A DNA stretch of 64,000 nt from Brevibacillus brevis (GCF_031583145.1 NZ_CP134050.1:454501-518500); one strand, 5' to 3'. Positions 33,335-42,925 are shown, counted from the stretch's first letter. Notes: generated from the sequence alone by a model not told the origin. Made by a program: numbers and translations.

Positions 33335-34981
33335 TTACATGCTGAACAGCTGCACCAAATCTTGGTGTTCAGTTGCGAATTTTTGCAGGGATTCCATGAC
33401 TTCCTGCTGGACTTCCATCATTTGCTCATCGGTTACGGTCGCTACGTTGATCGAGTTATCCGCACTCATAGCCGGGATCTCCAGCGGCTTGCCGAATTCC
33501 TGCTTCGCTTTCACTTTGAAGCTCATGCCCTTCGGCATATCCGGGGACGGGTCGTTGAAGTTGATTTTGACATCGCCTTCGGAGTCGATGCCGTTGTCGG
33601 TCTTGGTCTCGGACATCGTCACATTTCCGGAGAAGGTGACCGGTTTTGGCTCGTATTCGTCTGCGAACAACACGGTGAAGTCGTACTTACCGCTTTCTTT
33701 CTTGTCTTCCTTGGATGTTTCGAAGGTCGTTTTCAAATCGAACATCGGCGTGTCGGACTCTTTCGCGGTAACCGTGACCGTGCCGTTCGTCTTGCCGCTT
33801 TTTTCGGAAGCCTTGTAAGTCACGGTCAATTCATTGCGCTTGGAATCTTCCGGATCGTGGAAGGAATAGCGATAGTACGAATCGGCGCCTTTTTCATAGG
33901 AGACACTGTTCCAGAAGACTTGCTCCTCGTTGTTTTGATCGCCTGTGAAATAGAGCTTGCGAGACAGGATTTGATGGTCGCCGTCGATCAGCATGACCAT
34001 CTTCAGCTGCTCCTTCGAATTGCTGCCCTCTTTCTTGAGGTCTGCCAGCATGTCGTCAAGGCCTTTGTCGTATTCCTTCTTGAACTCTTCCTTGGAAAGT
34101 TCGTTGACCTCATAGCCGCTGTCCGCAAGCAGGGAAGCTACATTGTGGTAGCGGGTGTAGATCAAGTCGAACAGCTGTTGGTCGGATTTGGCTTTCTCCG
34201 CGATTTGCTTCGCCAGGCTGCGAGCTTCCTCTTCGCTAAAGCTCACGGTCACTTCGCGGGCGCTGGACTGGAAGCCTTCTTCCGAGAAGGACACATCCTT
34301 TTTCATCGTCACTTGGCTGTCTTTCAGGCTGTTGGCGTAGATCAATGCATAAGGCGTGAGCACGCTCTTCACTTCATCCTGCTTGAAGGCCACTGCATTG
34401 TACATGTCGCGGTAGGTCGTGAATTTTTTCGGCAGATCCTGGCCAATCTTTTGCTGCAGGGCTTCGCGATCCTTCAGATCGAAATAGCCGTATTTGCTGT
34501 AAAACTCGGGCAGACGGAAGCCGAAAACGGTGTCGTTGATGAAGTAGTCGAGAGTGGCCAGCTTTTTGCCCTCAAGCTGAACTTCCACATTTCCGGACTG
34601 CTGCTTCTTTTGCTCATCGATATTGCTTTGCATGACCAGCTTGGCGTTCTTGAGAAGATCCAGCACTTTTTGCGCTTGCGGATCGGAAACTGCCGCATCG
34701 ATGGTAATATCGCTAAGCTCGGTAGTCGAGTGGACGGGCTTCTCCAAGTAAGGCTTCATGTAGTCTTCGTATTCTCCATATACCTTGGATACGTTGTCAG
34801 AGAACTTGAGCATGCTTTCCGCCTCTGACTGAAGATAGATGGTTTTCGCGCTTTTGAACAAGTCCAGCTTGGCGTAGGCAGTTCCCAGCCCGCCAAGAAC
34901 GACTACGGCAGCTGCCCCGATGATCAGCAGCGGCTTTTTGAAGCTCTTGCGTGGCGCGTTCACGTTTACTTGCGTTTCCAT
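33335..34981 (-). CDS. Large membrane-anchored protein, DUF6583-like
   Basis: A 548-residue protein with a short cytoplasmic N-terminus, one helix (residues 16-38: PLLIIGAAAVVVLGGLGTAYA) and a long, lysine- and aspartate-rich extracellular part with several beta-rich stretches such as SGKTNGTVTVTAKESD. Bacillus and Brevibacillus have similar uncharacterised proteins (DUF6583). No enzyme motif was seen. I start at ATG 34981 with AGGGAGG upstream. Confidence 0.75.
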   Translation of the reverse strand: METQVNVNAPRKSFKKPLLIIGAAAVVVLGGLGTAYAKLDLFKSAKTIYLQSEAESMLKFSDNVSKVYGEYEDYMKPYLEKPVHSTTELSDITIDAAVSDPQAQKVLDLLKNAKLVMQSNIDEQKKQQSGNVEVQLEGKKLATLDYFINDTVFGFRLPEFYSKYGYFDLKDREALQQKIGQDLPKKFTTYRDMYNAVAFKQDEVKSVLTPYALIYANSLKDSQVTMKKDVSFSEEGFQSSAREVTVSFSEEEARSLAKQIAEKAKSDQQLFDLIYTRYHNVASLLADSGYEVNELSKEEFKKEYDKGLDDMLADLKKEGSNSKEQLKMVMLIDGDHQILSRKLYFTGDQNNEEQVFWNSVSYEKGADSYYRYSFHDPEDSKRNELTVTYKASEKSGKTNGTVTVTAKESDTPMFDLKTTFETSKEDKKESGKYDFTVLFADEYEPKPVTFSGNVTMSETKTDNGIDSEGDVKINFNDPSPDMPKGMSFKVKAKQEFGKPLEIPAMSADNSINVATVTDEQMMEVQQEVMESLQKFATEHQDLVQLFSM

Positions 34982-35191
34982 GAGTTTCCTCCCTTTATTT
35001 CTCTCTCTCTGTTTCGAGTGCTTCCTGAAAAACGTTTTTCGCACTCGATTTTGTATTGTACCATAAGGGGGAGGAGCGAAAATGATTTCCAGTAAATTTT
35101 TTCTAAAAACAGGAAGTAAGACCCATATCGAAATGTCTGCATGAGAAGGGTCATCTTATTCGATCGGTCAGCCAAGAGGGAGGGAAAGCCA

Positions 35192-36106
35192 GTGGATTTT
35201 CGCGTGCTGCAAACGTTTATGGTCGCGGCCACGACGGAGAATTTCCATCAGACGGCCGAGGCGTTGTACATCGCGCAGCCGACCGTCAGTCAGCATATAC
35301 GGCAATTGGAAAAGGAACTTGGAATTGAGCTGTTTGAGCGGGTAGGCAAGCGGGTGCGCCTGACAGCTGCGGGCAAGAGGTTTTTGCCGCATGCGAAAGC
35401 ACTTCTGGAGCAGTGGCATCACGGAGTAGAGGATTTGCAGGCGTGGCGGCAAGGGTATCGGGAAAAGCTGCAGATAGCCGTCTCGCCGATCATCGCCCGC
35501 GCCCGCCTGTCCCACTTGCTGCATCGCTACACCAAGCTGTACCCGGATGTCGATCTGGCCATCAAAATCGCCGATTCGGTGGAGATCGGCCCGCTGGTGC
35601 AGAGCGGACAAGCTGATCTCGGTCTGACGCGGATGGTTCCGGGGGAGTATCAGCTCGCGACGTATTTGCTGTACGAAGACCCGGTCGTGTTCGTCGTGCC
35701 GACCAACGGCGGAGATATGGAGGCCCCGCTGCCGGATTGGGAGGCGGAGCTTGCGACCAAACGGCTCTTGACGCACAATCACCCCGGATATTGGGACGAG
35801 CTTTTGCTGCTGCTGCGCCAGCGCGGCTTGTCCTTGCGCACCATGGCCGTCTCCCAGGTAGACATCACCAAGCGCTTTATCGAGGACGGATTGGGCGTCT
35901 CGTTTTTGCCCCGCACGGCCGTGACGAGGGATTTGTTTGAGAACCGGTTTATCGAGCTGACCACGCCTGGACTCGTCTTGCCGAAGGTCGCTTCCTACCT
36001 CGTGGCACCGAAGGGGGGCATCAGCCACACGGCGCAGCATTTCGTGGATATTTTGTATTCCTTGTACGCACCCATGCCACCCGTGGTCATCTCGGGCAGA
36101 ACCTGA
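35192..36106 (+). CDS. LysR family regulator, CitR-like by context
   Basis: A 304-residue LysR-type regulator: helix-turn-helix at residues 1-60 (FMVAATTENFHQTAEALYIA then QPTVSQHIRQLEKELGIELFER) and an inducer-binding domain (about 90-290). I prefer GTG 35192, with AGGGAGG upstream, to ATG 35141. It is followed in the same direction by a citrate synthase gene; in B. subtilis the LysR protein CitR neighbours citA, there divergently. A palindromic T-N11-A site lies between. Confidence 0.9.
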   Translation: MDFRVLQTFMVAATTENFHQTAEALYIAQPTVSQHIRQLEKELGIELFERVGKRVRLTAAGKRFLPHAKALLEQWHHGVEDLQAWRQGYREKLQIAVSPIIARARLSHLLHRYTKLYPDVDLAIKIADSVEIGPLVQSGQADLGLTRMVPGEYQLATYLLYEDPVVFVVPTNGGDMEAPLPDWEAELATKRLLTHNHPGYWDELLLLLRQRGLSLRTMAVSQVDITKRFIEDGLGVSFLPRTAVTRDLFENRFIELTTPGLVLPKVASYLVAPKGGISHTAQHFVDILYSLYAPMPPVVISGRT

Positions 36107-36121
36107 ATGAGGCCGTTAAAA

Positions 36122-36144
36122 ATTGATTGTGAAACGCGATCAAT
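36122..36144 (+). promoter_or_regulatory. LysR-type operator in front of citrate synthase
   Basis: ATTGAT and ATCAAT enclose 11 bases, the classical T-N11-A layout of LysR regulators. A TATACT box is located about 45 bases further on, ahead of the citrate synthase start. Confidence 0.6.
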
Positions 36145-36226
36145 GACCCCTTTTTCTTTTATTTCCCTTTGTAAATCGCAATCGATATACTAATGGAAAA
36201 GAGACGGAAACAAGGAGTGGGAATCC

Positions 36227-37330
36227 ATGACGAAACAACATACGTTGGCAATTGGACTGGATGGCATCGCTGTGGCAGAAACAGACCTGAGTCTGGTAGA
36301 CGGAATCAACGGCTTGCTTGTTTACCGCGGACATTGGGCGCGTGATTTGGCCATTCATCATACGTTTGAAGAAGTGGCCCACTTGCTCTGGTTCGGACAT
36401 TTGCCCAGTGCAGAGGAACTGGCGGACCTGAGCGGCAAGCTGAAAGCGAATCGGGAGCTGCCTGAACATGTGAAAGGCATCCTGAAGCTCATACCGGCGG
36501 ACGTGGACATGATGAGCGTGCTGCGCACAGGCGTGTCCGCGCTGGGGAGCCCGGCAAACGGCTGGCCTCCAACGATTGACGAAGTGATCTCGCTGGCGGC
36601 GAAAATGCCTACGATCGTCGCCTATCGATACAACTGTCTGCAAGGCCGCGAGCCTCTCGGGCCAAACCCCGAGCTGGACCATACGGCCAACTACCTGTAC
36701 ATGCTCAAGGGCGAAAAGCCGAATCCCGCACATGTTCGCGCCCTGGATGCGTACCTGATTCTGACGCAGGAGCACGGGATGAATGCCTCGACCTTCGCCG
36801 GGCGGGTCGTCAGTTCGACCGAGTCCGATCTGGTCTCCGCCATCACGGCGGCCATCGGCACGCTGAAGGGACCGCTGCACGGCGGTGCGCCTTCCGAGGT
36901 GACGGAAATGATCGAAGCGATCGGGACGAAGGAAAACGCCGAGCCGTGGCTGCGCAGCAAGCTGGAGAACGGCGGACGCCTGATGGGCTTCGGCCACCGC
37001 GTATACAAAACGGTCGATCCGCGCGCGACCGCCCTGCGTGTCGTCGCGTCTGAGCTGTCCGCGAACGATCCGTGGTTTGACCTGGCGACCCATGTGGAAA
37101 AAGTAGGCTTGAAGCTGCTGGAGGAATACAAGCCGGGGCGCAAGCTGAACACCAACGTCGAGTTTTTCGCCGCTGCCGTCATGCGGGCGGTCGGTTTGGA
37201 GGACGATCTGTTCACCCCGACGTTTGCCGTGAGCCGCGTCGTGGGCTGGAGCGCGCACGTGCTGGAACAGGCGGGCAAAAACCGGATCATTCGTCCGCAG
37301 TCGAACTATGTCGGCTCGATGCCGGAGTAA
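36227..37330 (+). CDS. Citrate synthase (CitA-like)
   Basis: A 367-residue type-II-related short citrate synthase, which condenses oxaloacetate with acetyl-CoA. Catalytic His in GPLHGGAPSEV (about residue 222) and His in MGFGHRVYK (about 257) are present, as is an Asp/Glu-containing segment NVEFFAAAVM near 305 for the acid catalyst position. Methylcitrate synthases look similar, so propionyl-CoA cannot be excluded. It follows the LysR gene with an operator between. AAGGAG precedes the ATG. Confidence 0.93.
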   Translation: MTKQHTLAIGLDGIAVAETDLSLVDGINGLLVYRGHWARDLAIHHTFEEVAHLLWFGHLPSAEELADLSGKLKANRELPEHVKGILKLIPADVDMMSVLRTGVSALGSPANGWPPTIDEVISLAAKMPTIVAYRYNCLQGREPLGPNPELDHTANYLYMLKGEKPNPAHVRALDAYLILTQEHGMNASTFAGRVVSSTESDLVSAITAAIGTLKGPLHGGAPSEVTEMIEAIGTKENAEPWLRSKLENGGRLMGFGHRVYKTVDPRATALRVVASELSANDPWFDLATHVEKVGLKLLEEYKPGRKLNTNVEFFAAAVMRAVGLEDDLFTPTFAVSRVVGWSAHVLEQAGKNRIIRPQSNYVGSMPE

Positions 37331-37348
37331 ACCGCACCTCGTCGTGAT

Positions 37349-37391
37349 AAAACCCCCTTCAGAGCAATGACACTGCTCAGAAGGGGGTTTT
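37349..37391. terminator. Intrinsic terminator
   Basis: AAAACCCCCTTC and its exact complement GAAGGGGGTTTT, with a smaller GAGCA/TGCTC stem inside the loop. It serves the convergent citrate synthase and metallo-hydrolase genes. Confidence 0.9.
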
Positions 37392-37416
37392 GGCTTGGAA
37401 AAAGGGGGCGGCTCCA

Positions 37417-38070
37417 TTACAAAGCGCGAATCTGCTCCTGGATGTTTTCGGTGCTGATCCCTCCGTGGTAACAGATGACGGAGGAGATGTCGAAAGCGTT
37501 GTACTTTTTCAGCGAACGCCGGGCTGTATCTACGTCCAGCGCGGTGGGGGCATGGACGCCCATCAGCGTCCCGTTAACGCTGTACAGCGAATCTCCGGCC
37601 AGCAGCGTTTTGCTTTGCATCAGGTAGAGGCTGATGTGTCCTTCCGTATGGCCCGGAGTGTGGATGACGCGAATTCCGCCGCAGTAAGGAAGCACCTCGC
37701 CGTCAGCCAGAGTGCGCGTGACCTTGCCTTTGGGAAGGGGGGCGAGCTGAGGGTCTCTGATCGGCGGCAGATCTCCTTCGATATAAGGGCGTTCCAGCTC
37801 ATGCGCGTACACATTCAGTTGGCGTGTACCCTGGCTTATGAGCTCCGGCAAGTTCCCGATATGGTCGATATCCTGGTGAGTCAAAATCACCGCCGCGAGC
37901 TGATGAAGCGCAACGCCTGCCTGCTCCATGGCTGCTCGCAGCTCTTCCATCTGTCCAGGGAATCCGGTGTCGACCAGGACAGCGGTGTCGCCATCGAAGA
38001 GCATAGTGGGGTGGATCGCCATCTCGCGAAACGGAAGATGGAGCATGTGGACATTCTTGGCAATTTCCAT
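37417..38070 (-). CDS. MBL-fold metallo-hydrolase
   Basis: A 217-residue member of the metallo-beta-lactamase fold group. The core motif is HQDIDHIG (THQDIDH in place of HxHxDH, with Gln at the second histidine position), followed by HTPGHTEGHIS and LAGDSLY and a final CYHGG. The H-to-Q change at the second position is seen in a known subset of such proteins. Its substrate is not readable. It is a single gene divergent from namA. Confidence 0.88.
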   Translation of the reverse strand: MEIAKNVHMLHLPFREMAIHPTMLFDGDTAVLVDTGFPGQMEELRAAMEQAGVALHQLAAVILTHQDIDHIGNLPELISQGTRQLNVYAHELERPYIEGDLPPIRDPQLAPLPKGKVTRTLADGEVLPYCGGIRVIHTPGHTEGHISLYLMQSKTLLAGDSLYSVNGTLMGVHAPTALDVDTARRSLKKYNAFDISSVICYHGGISTENIQEQIRAL

Positions 38071-38297
38071 CGGGTGTCCCCCTTTTGAAAAGGATTGGGA
38101 AAACTACATGAGAAAGAAGCGAATCGATGGACAAACAGGAAAGATAATTTTTACGTAAGATTATATTATCCTGACAATGAGAGCCAGTCAAAGCGGTTTT
38201 TTCTTGAGGTTCAAAAAGTGCAGCCGAGTGCATAGAGGCATTGCGCATCCTGCTTTCATTTGGCATGATGGTGAAAAAAACTAGAGGAGTGGAACCT

Positions 38298-39326
38298 ATG
38301 GCGTTGTTGTCTTCCCCGTTTCAAGTAAAAGGCCTCACGCTGAAAAACCGTATCGTTATGCCGCCGATGTGCCAATACTCGGTGGACGCACACGACGGTA
38401 CGCCGACGGACTGGCATTTCGTTCATTACGTATCCCGTGCCATCGGAGGAACCGGCCTGATCATCGTAGAGATGACAGACGTAGAGCCGGACGGGCGCAT
38501 TTCCAACGGTGATCTGGGCTTGTGGTCGGACGAGCAGATTCCGGCGTTTGCCCGCATCGTTTCGGAAGTCCATAAATACGGGGCGAAGATCGGGATTCAG
38601 ATCGGCCACGCAGGACGCAAGGCCGAAGACGCAGCGGTGCCGGTATCGGCGTCTGCAATCCCCTTCCCGGGCTCCCGCTACAAGACGCCACGTGCCTTGA
38701 CCACGGAAGAAGTGCAGGCGATGGTCGTCAAATTCGCCGAGTCGGCCAGACGTGCCGTCGAGGCGGGCATGGATACGATCGAAATCCACGGGGCACACGG
38801 CTACCTGATCCACCAGTTCCATTCTCCGCTCACGAACAAGCGGGATGACCAGTACGGCAAGGATCCCGCATTGTTTGGCGTCGAAGTGATTCAGGCAGTC
38901 AAAAAGGTGATTCCGGATGACATGCCGCTGATCATGCGCGTCTCTGCCGTAGAGTACGTGGACGGCGGCTATGGATTGGAGTACAGCACGGAGCTGTGCC
39001 GCCGATACAAGGAAGCAGGCGTCGACGTCTTCCACTTGTCCAGCGGCGGGGAAGGTCCGATCGGCTCCGCAGGGCGTCCGGGCGTGCACCCGGGCTATCA
39101 AGTGCCGCTGGCGCGCGCGATCAAGCAGGCGCTGGACGTACCTGTGATCGCTGTCGGCAACCTGGACGATCCCAAGCTGGCGGAAGCGTCGCTCGGAAAC
39201 GGCGACACCGATCTGGTGGCCGTCGGCCGTGGCATGCTGCGCGACCCGTATTGGGCGCTGCATGCGATTCGCGCGCTCTCGCCGGAGGAGCTCCAGCCGC
39301 CGAAGCAGTACGGACGGGCGTTTTAA
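38298..39326 (+). CDS. namA: NADPH dehydrogenase / ene-reductase, Old Yellow Enzyme family
   Basis: A 342-residue FMN enzyme closely matching B. subtilis YqjM/NamA in size. It reduces activated C=C bonds using NADPH and is linked to oxidative or electrophile stress. Cys25 and Tyr27 (PPMCQYS), which tune the flavin and bind substrate in YqjM, are present, as is HGAHGYLIHQF with the paired His residues, and GRGMLRDPYW near the C-terminus. GAGGAG is ahead of ATG 38298. Confidence 0.94.
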   Translation: MALLSSPFQVKGLTLKNRIVMPPMCQYSVDAHDGTPTDWHFVHYVSRAIGGTGLIIVEMTDVEPDGRISNGDLGLWSDEQIPAFARIVSEVHKYGAKIGIQIGHAGRKAEDAAVPVSASAIPFPGSRYKTPRALTTEEVQAMVVKFAESARRAVEAGMDTIEIHGAHGYLIHQFHSPLTNKRDDQYGKDPALFGVEVIQAVKKVIPDDMPLIMRVSAVEYVDGGYGLEYSTELCRRYKEAGVDVFHLSSGGEGPIGSAGRPGVHPGYQVPLARAIKQALDVPVIAVGNLDDPKLAEASLGNGDTDLVAVGRGMLRDPYWALHAIRALSPEELQPPKQYGRAF

Positions 39327-39350
39327 GCAAAAAGCTGCGTAGCTGCAAAG

Positions 39351-39402
39351 CAGGCAGCCTCTCGCCAAGGAATTGTGACGGCGGGAGGCTGCCTGTTTTT
39401 TT
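39351..39402 (+). terminator. Intrinsic terminator
   Basis: CAGGCAGCCTCTCGCC pairs with GGCGGGAGGCTGCCTG, followed by T7. It ends namA. Confidence 0.9.
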
Positions 39403-39475
39403 CTTCTGGCTCGTTACAGCCACCATTTCTCCTGGGGAAGCAGCACGACTTGCAGGGATGGAAAATAGAGGGATG

Positions 39476-40792
39476 TTATGCCTCACGCTTTTCCCGCAAG
39501 GCTTTGACGGCCTGCTGCATGGCGGCCAGCTCGTCCGGGGTAAGTGACTGCTCATGGTATCGATACCGCTCGTAGCAGTCGGTAATCTGCGCGGCGAGGC
39601 GAAGGCGGTCGGGGTCCTGCCATTGCTGCATCAGGCGTCGCAGGTATTCCTGACTCGTCTCGTAGCGATAGATCGGCTTTCCCAGCGCGGCAGCATGCTG
39701 CAAGAATTGATAGTAGACGTAGCGCACGGGGTCATCGGAGGGACCCGGCACTTTTTGAAACCACTTGCGGACATCCCACAGAGGCTGGTCGCTCTCTCCC
39801 TCGGCGAGCGGAGACCAGGCAGTGGGGGTGACGGCCGGAGCGGTTTCCTCGAGCGATCCGTTCTTCCGGAAACGCCGCTTCCAAATCGCGCGGCCCAACA
39901 GGGCAACGACGATCAGTGCAGCAGCTGCCAGCAAATACGGCCCCAGCAGCGAGATGAGCGGTTCTCCCTGAGCGTCCGGAAGATAGGGGGCATCTGAGCC
40001 CTGTCCCTGATTGTCCAGCAGGTCGTTGACCTTCCCGTCCTTTTCAAACGCGCCCGTCAGGCTTTCGCTCCATGCCGCCAGCTGCTTCAAGACTGGCTCG
40101 ATCAGCCAGTACAGGCTGCTTCCGAGCGGGCCTTTTACCCATGACCAAAGCATACCCAGCGCCCCCAGCACCACCGAGGCGACAAGCACAAACCCGAGGG
40201 TGATCAGCGAATGGGATGCCACCACCTGACCGCCGAGCTTGGCACGGAGCCCTGCCGGCAAGCGGAACGGGATGAACGGCTCGCGCGTGACAAACTCGAT
40301 CGAACCAAGCAACAGGTAGCTGCCCAGCGTCAGCCCCAGCATTCCGTAGTAGACGGAAGGATCGAACGTCCCGGGGGAGGCAGCTGTCTCGAACAAAGCG
40401 GCAAGCGACAACTGCATGAGGCCGGCCATCAGGGCGAGCACGAAACGCCGCTGCAGATTCGCGTGGCTGACGCCGGACGAGGCGACGGAATGGATTCTCC
40501 AGAAACAAAGGGCGGCGAGAATCAAAGCGAGCGGCCAGGAATCGAACGCCAGGTAGCCGGACACGCCTGCTGCGGCGACGATGGGATACAGGAGCATGTG
40601 GAACAAAGGGTGGCGGCTGCCTTCGTGGAACGCCAGGCTGCCAAGGGTGAGCAGCAGCGAGGCGATCACCCCAAAAGTCAGGAAGTGAATCACGCTGGCC
40701 GACATCCAGCCGAACAGCATCAAGGCGCTGGCAATGAGCAAAGCTTCCAGCCAAAAGGCCAACGTCCAGCGCCCGATTGTAATCCCGGTCAT
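39476..40792 (-). CDS. DUF4129-containing membrane protein
   Basis: A 438-residue protein: about seven helices in the first 210 residues, an extracytoplasmic linker, another helix (about 280-300) and a C-terminal cytoplasmic DUF4129-type helical domain (DVRKWFQKVPGP..., ending in CYERYRYHEQSLTPDEL). It is the third gene of the MoxR-DUF58-DUF4129 set and its start overlaps the DUF58 stop (ATGA). Elsewhere this domain is usually fused to or followed by a transglutaminase; none is present here. Confidence 0.8.
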   Translation of the reverse strand: MTGITIGRWTLAFWLEALLIASALMLFGWMSASVIHFLTFGVIASLLLTLGSLAFHEGSRHPLFHMLLYPIVAAAGVSGYLAFDSWPLALILAALCFWRIHSVASSGVSHANLQRRFVLALMAGLMQLSLAALFETAASPGTFDPSVYYGMLGLTLGSYLLLGSIEFVTREPFIPFRLPAGLRAKLGGQVVASHSLITLGFVLVASVVLGALGMLWSWVKGPLGSSLYWLIEPVLKQLAAWSESLTGAFEKDGKVNDLLDNQGQGSDAPYLPDAQGEPLISLLGPYLLAAAALIVVALLGRAIWKRRFRKNGSLEETAPAVTPTAWSPLAEGESDQPLWDVRKWFQKVPGPSDDPVRYVYYQFLQHAAALGKPIYRYETSQEYLRRLMQQWQDPDRLRLAAQITDCYERYRYHEQSLTPDELAAMQQAVKALREKREA

Positions 40793-41982
40793 CGGGCGAT
40801 TTCCCTCCTTTCGCGGGCTATGCGCGAGGATTCATACCGCCGCAGCACGGCCTGCTCCTCCGAAACATCCAAAACGGCGACCTGGTGCCCGCGCCGCAGC
40901 AGTCGCCCGATCGCCTCCTCGATACCCTCGTCCAGGCGAGGTGTCACGAGCAGAATCGCCTCCCTGGAGGGGCTCTCCTCCAGCCTCCGCAGGATGGGAG
41001 CGAGCGGCGTCGTGACGAAGTGATTGATCTGGGCGAGCTGGGTCATCACGTGCAGGTGATGGTTTTTGCCGCTGCCTGCCGGCTGATGAAAGTGATCCCG
41101 TCCGCGCTGTTTCACACTCATGTACAGGTCGTAGCCGAGCGAACGCTTGCGACAAAGGACCGACAGCGCCGCCAGGCAGGAAATGGTCCGCTCGTTGACG
41201 GTGACATTGTGCCGCTGCTGCAACGGCTCGTACGAAGGCAAAAGATGCCCGACAATCCGCCAGTCGGGGCGGGCGGTATGCTCGAATACACGGGTAGCCA
41301 GCGCGCCGGTCTTGGCAGTCGCCTTCCAGTTGATGTGCTTGAGCCGGTCGCCGGGGATGTACGGGCGTACCCCGCGCTGGAAGGTGGCATCTTCCTGCCT
41401 GCGCTGGCGGGAGAGCCTGCTGCCGTCCGGCTCGGAATCATGGAGGGAAATAGCCGGAAGCGGCAACGGCAACGGATAGACGAGCAAGGAAAAGGAGAGG
41501 GGAAACGGGATGGCGCTCGTCTCGTCCGCGAACAGGGGAAGGGATTCGGTTTGAATCTCGCTGATCCAGACCATCCCGCGCTTGTGCGGCGTGAGAATGA
41601 GCGTACGCTCCGCGCTCTGCCGCCAGGGCAGGTCCATGCGCAGGCGCACCACCGTCCGCTGATGGCTCTGCCGCACTTCATCCGCTCCCTCGACTGTGAC
41701 GTGGTCGGGCAGGGTCAAGCGCAGCCAAGTGGCCGGGAGCGGCAGCCAGGAGCGATTGTGCATGCGCACGGTTACGTGCACAGGGGTTTCGGGCATGACC
41801 CGGTTTTGATCGCAGGTCCACTCGAGCTTGACCCAGCGGCGCATGTTTCCCGTCCACCAGCTCTGTGCGGCCGGCATGAAAAAGAACAGGCCGCCGAGCA
41901 GCCAGAGAAACCAGCTCCCGGAAAACAAGGCAAACAAAAGAAGGAGAAAGCCGATGACGTGAAAGTTTTGCTTCGTATTCAT
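40789..41982 (-). CDS. DUF58 domain protein
   Basis: A 397-residue protein with two N-terminal helices (residues 8-45), an extracellular beta-sandwich-like segment, and the C-terminal DUF58 signature YIPGDRLKHINWKATAKTGAL (about residues 218-238, the core being GDRLKHINW). These domains are von Willebrand A-like and work with MoxR AAA+ ATPases. The gene starts 4 bases after moxR ends and overlaps the next gene. Confidence 0.9.
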   Translation of the reverse strand: MNTKQNFHVIGFLLLLFALFSGSWFLWLLGGLFFFMPAAQSWWTGNMRRWVKLEWTCDQNRVMPETPVHVTVRMHNRSWLPLPATWLRLTLPDHVTVEGADEVRQSHQRTVVRLRMDLPWRQSAERTLILTPHKRGMVWISEIQTESLPLFADETSAIPFPLSFSLLVYPLPLPLPAISLHDSEPDGSRLSRQRRQEDATFQRGVRPYIPGDRLKHINWKATAKTGALATRVFEHTARPDWRIVGHLLPSYEPLQQRHNVTVNERTISCLAALSVLCRKRSLGYDLYMSVKQRGRDHFHQPAGSGKNHHLHVMTQLAQINHFVTTPLAPILRRLEESPSREAILLVTPRLDEGIEEAIGRLLRRGHQVAVLDVSEEQAVLRRYESSRIARERREIAR

Positions 41983-41986
41983 TTCC

Positions 41987-42925
41987 TCACACGCTTTCTT
42001 CGACAGGTGTCGGCACGCTTTGCAAAATTTGCTGCACGACTTCCGCCTCGGTCACGTGCAGCTCGGCTTCCATCGACAGGCGAATCCGGTGCGTGGCGAG
42101 GCTCGGGAAGACCCATTTGACATCGTCCGGCAAAACGTAGGCGCGACCGGCGAGAAACGCGGCGGCCTGCGAGCAGCGGAGCAGGGCGAGCATGGCACGC
42201 GGACTGATTCCCACTTCCACCGAGCGATGCGAGCGCGTGGCTTCCGTCAGATCGATGACGTAGTCCTCTACCGCCTGGCTTACATGCACCTGTGTCACTT
42301 CCCGCTGCAGGGCAGCGATCTCCTCTACACGGATGACAGGCGTGATCTCGGCTAAAGGGGATTCGCTGCGAAACCGTCTGAGCATCTCCCGGGAATCCTC
42401 GCGCGTGCCGTAGCCGAGCGACAGCTTGAACAGAAAACGGTCCATTTGCGCCTCGGGCAGCGGATAGGTGCCTTCCGACTCGATCGGGTTCTGGGTCGCG
42501 ATGACGAACATGGCGTCGGGCAAGGGCAGTGTAATTCCTTCGATGGTGACCTGGCGTTCCTCCATGCCTTCGAGCAGGCCGGACTGCGTGCGCGGCGTGG
42601 CCCGATTGATCTCGTCGGCGAGCAGGACGTCCGCGAATACCGGACCTTTGCGCAGCTCAAATTCCTGGGTGCGCTGATTGTACACGTGCAGCCCGATGAC
42701 GTCCGAGGGCAAAAGGTCGGCGGTAAATTGCACCCGGTGATAGGTTCCTCCGATGGCTTGTGCCAGCGTCTTGGCCAGCACCGTTTTTCCCATGCCGGGC
42801 AGATCCTCCAGCAGGACGTGGCCGCGGGCAAGCAGCGCGACGGTGAGCAGCCGGATTTGTTCCTCTTTTCCGACAATGACACGGTTGATGCAGCCGAGCA
42901 GGCTGTCCAGAGAAGCGTTTGCCAT
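41987..42925 (-). CDS. MoxR family AAA+ ATPase
   Basis: A 312-residue chaperone-type ATPase. Walker A is DLPGMGKTVLAK (about residues 39-50), Walker B VLLADEINRA, followed by sensor 1 ATQNPIESEGTYPLPEAQ and the ISPRAMLALL segment of the lid. MoxR proteins help to assemble or mature protein complexes and are regularly paired with DUF58 partners, as here. AAAGGAGA precedes the ATG. Confidence 0.95.
   Translation of the reverse strand: MANASLDSLLGCINRVIVGKEEQIRLLTVALLARGHVLLEDLPGMGKTVLAKTLAQAIGGTYHRVQFTADLLPSDVIGLHVYNQRTQEFELRKGPVFADVLLADEINRATPRTQSGLLEGMEERQVTIEGITLPLPDAMFVIATQNPIESEGTYPLPEAQMDRFLFKLSLGYGTREDSREMLRRFRSESPLAEITPVIRVEEIAALQREVTQVHVSQAVEDYVIDLTEATRSHRSVEVGISPRAMLALLRCSQAAAFLAGRAYVLPDDVKWVFPSLATHRIRLSMEAELHVTEAEVVQQILQSVPTPVEESV

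Noticed and set aside
33362..34828. 488-codon frame opposite the large anchored protein
   Set aside because: Antisense to a gene with a clear start site and membrane anchor; no site or domain of its own.
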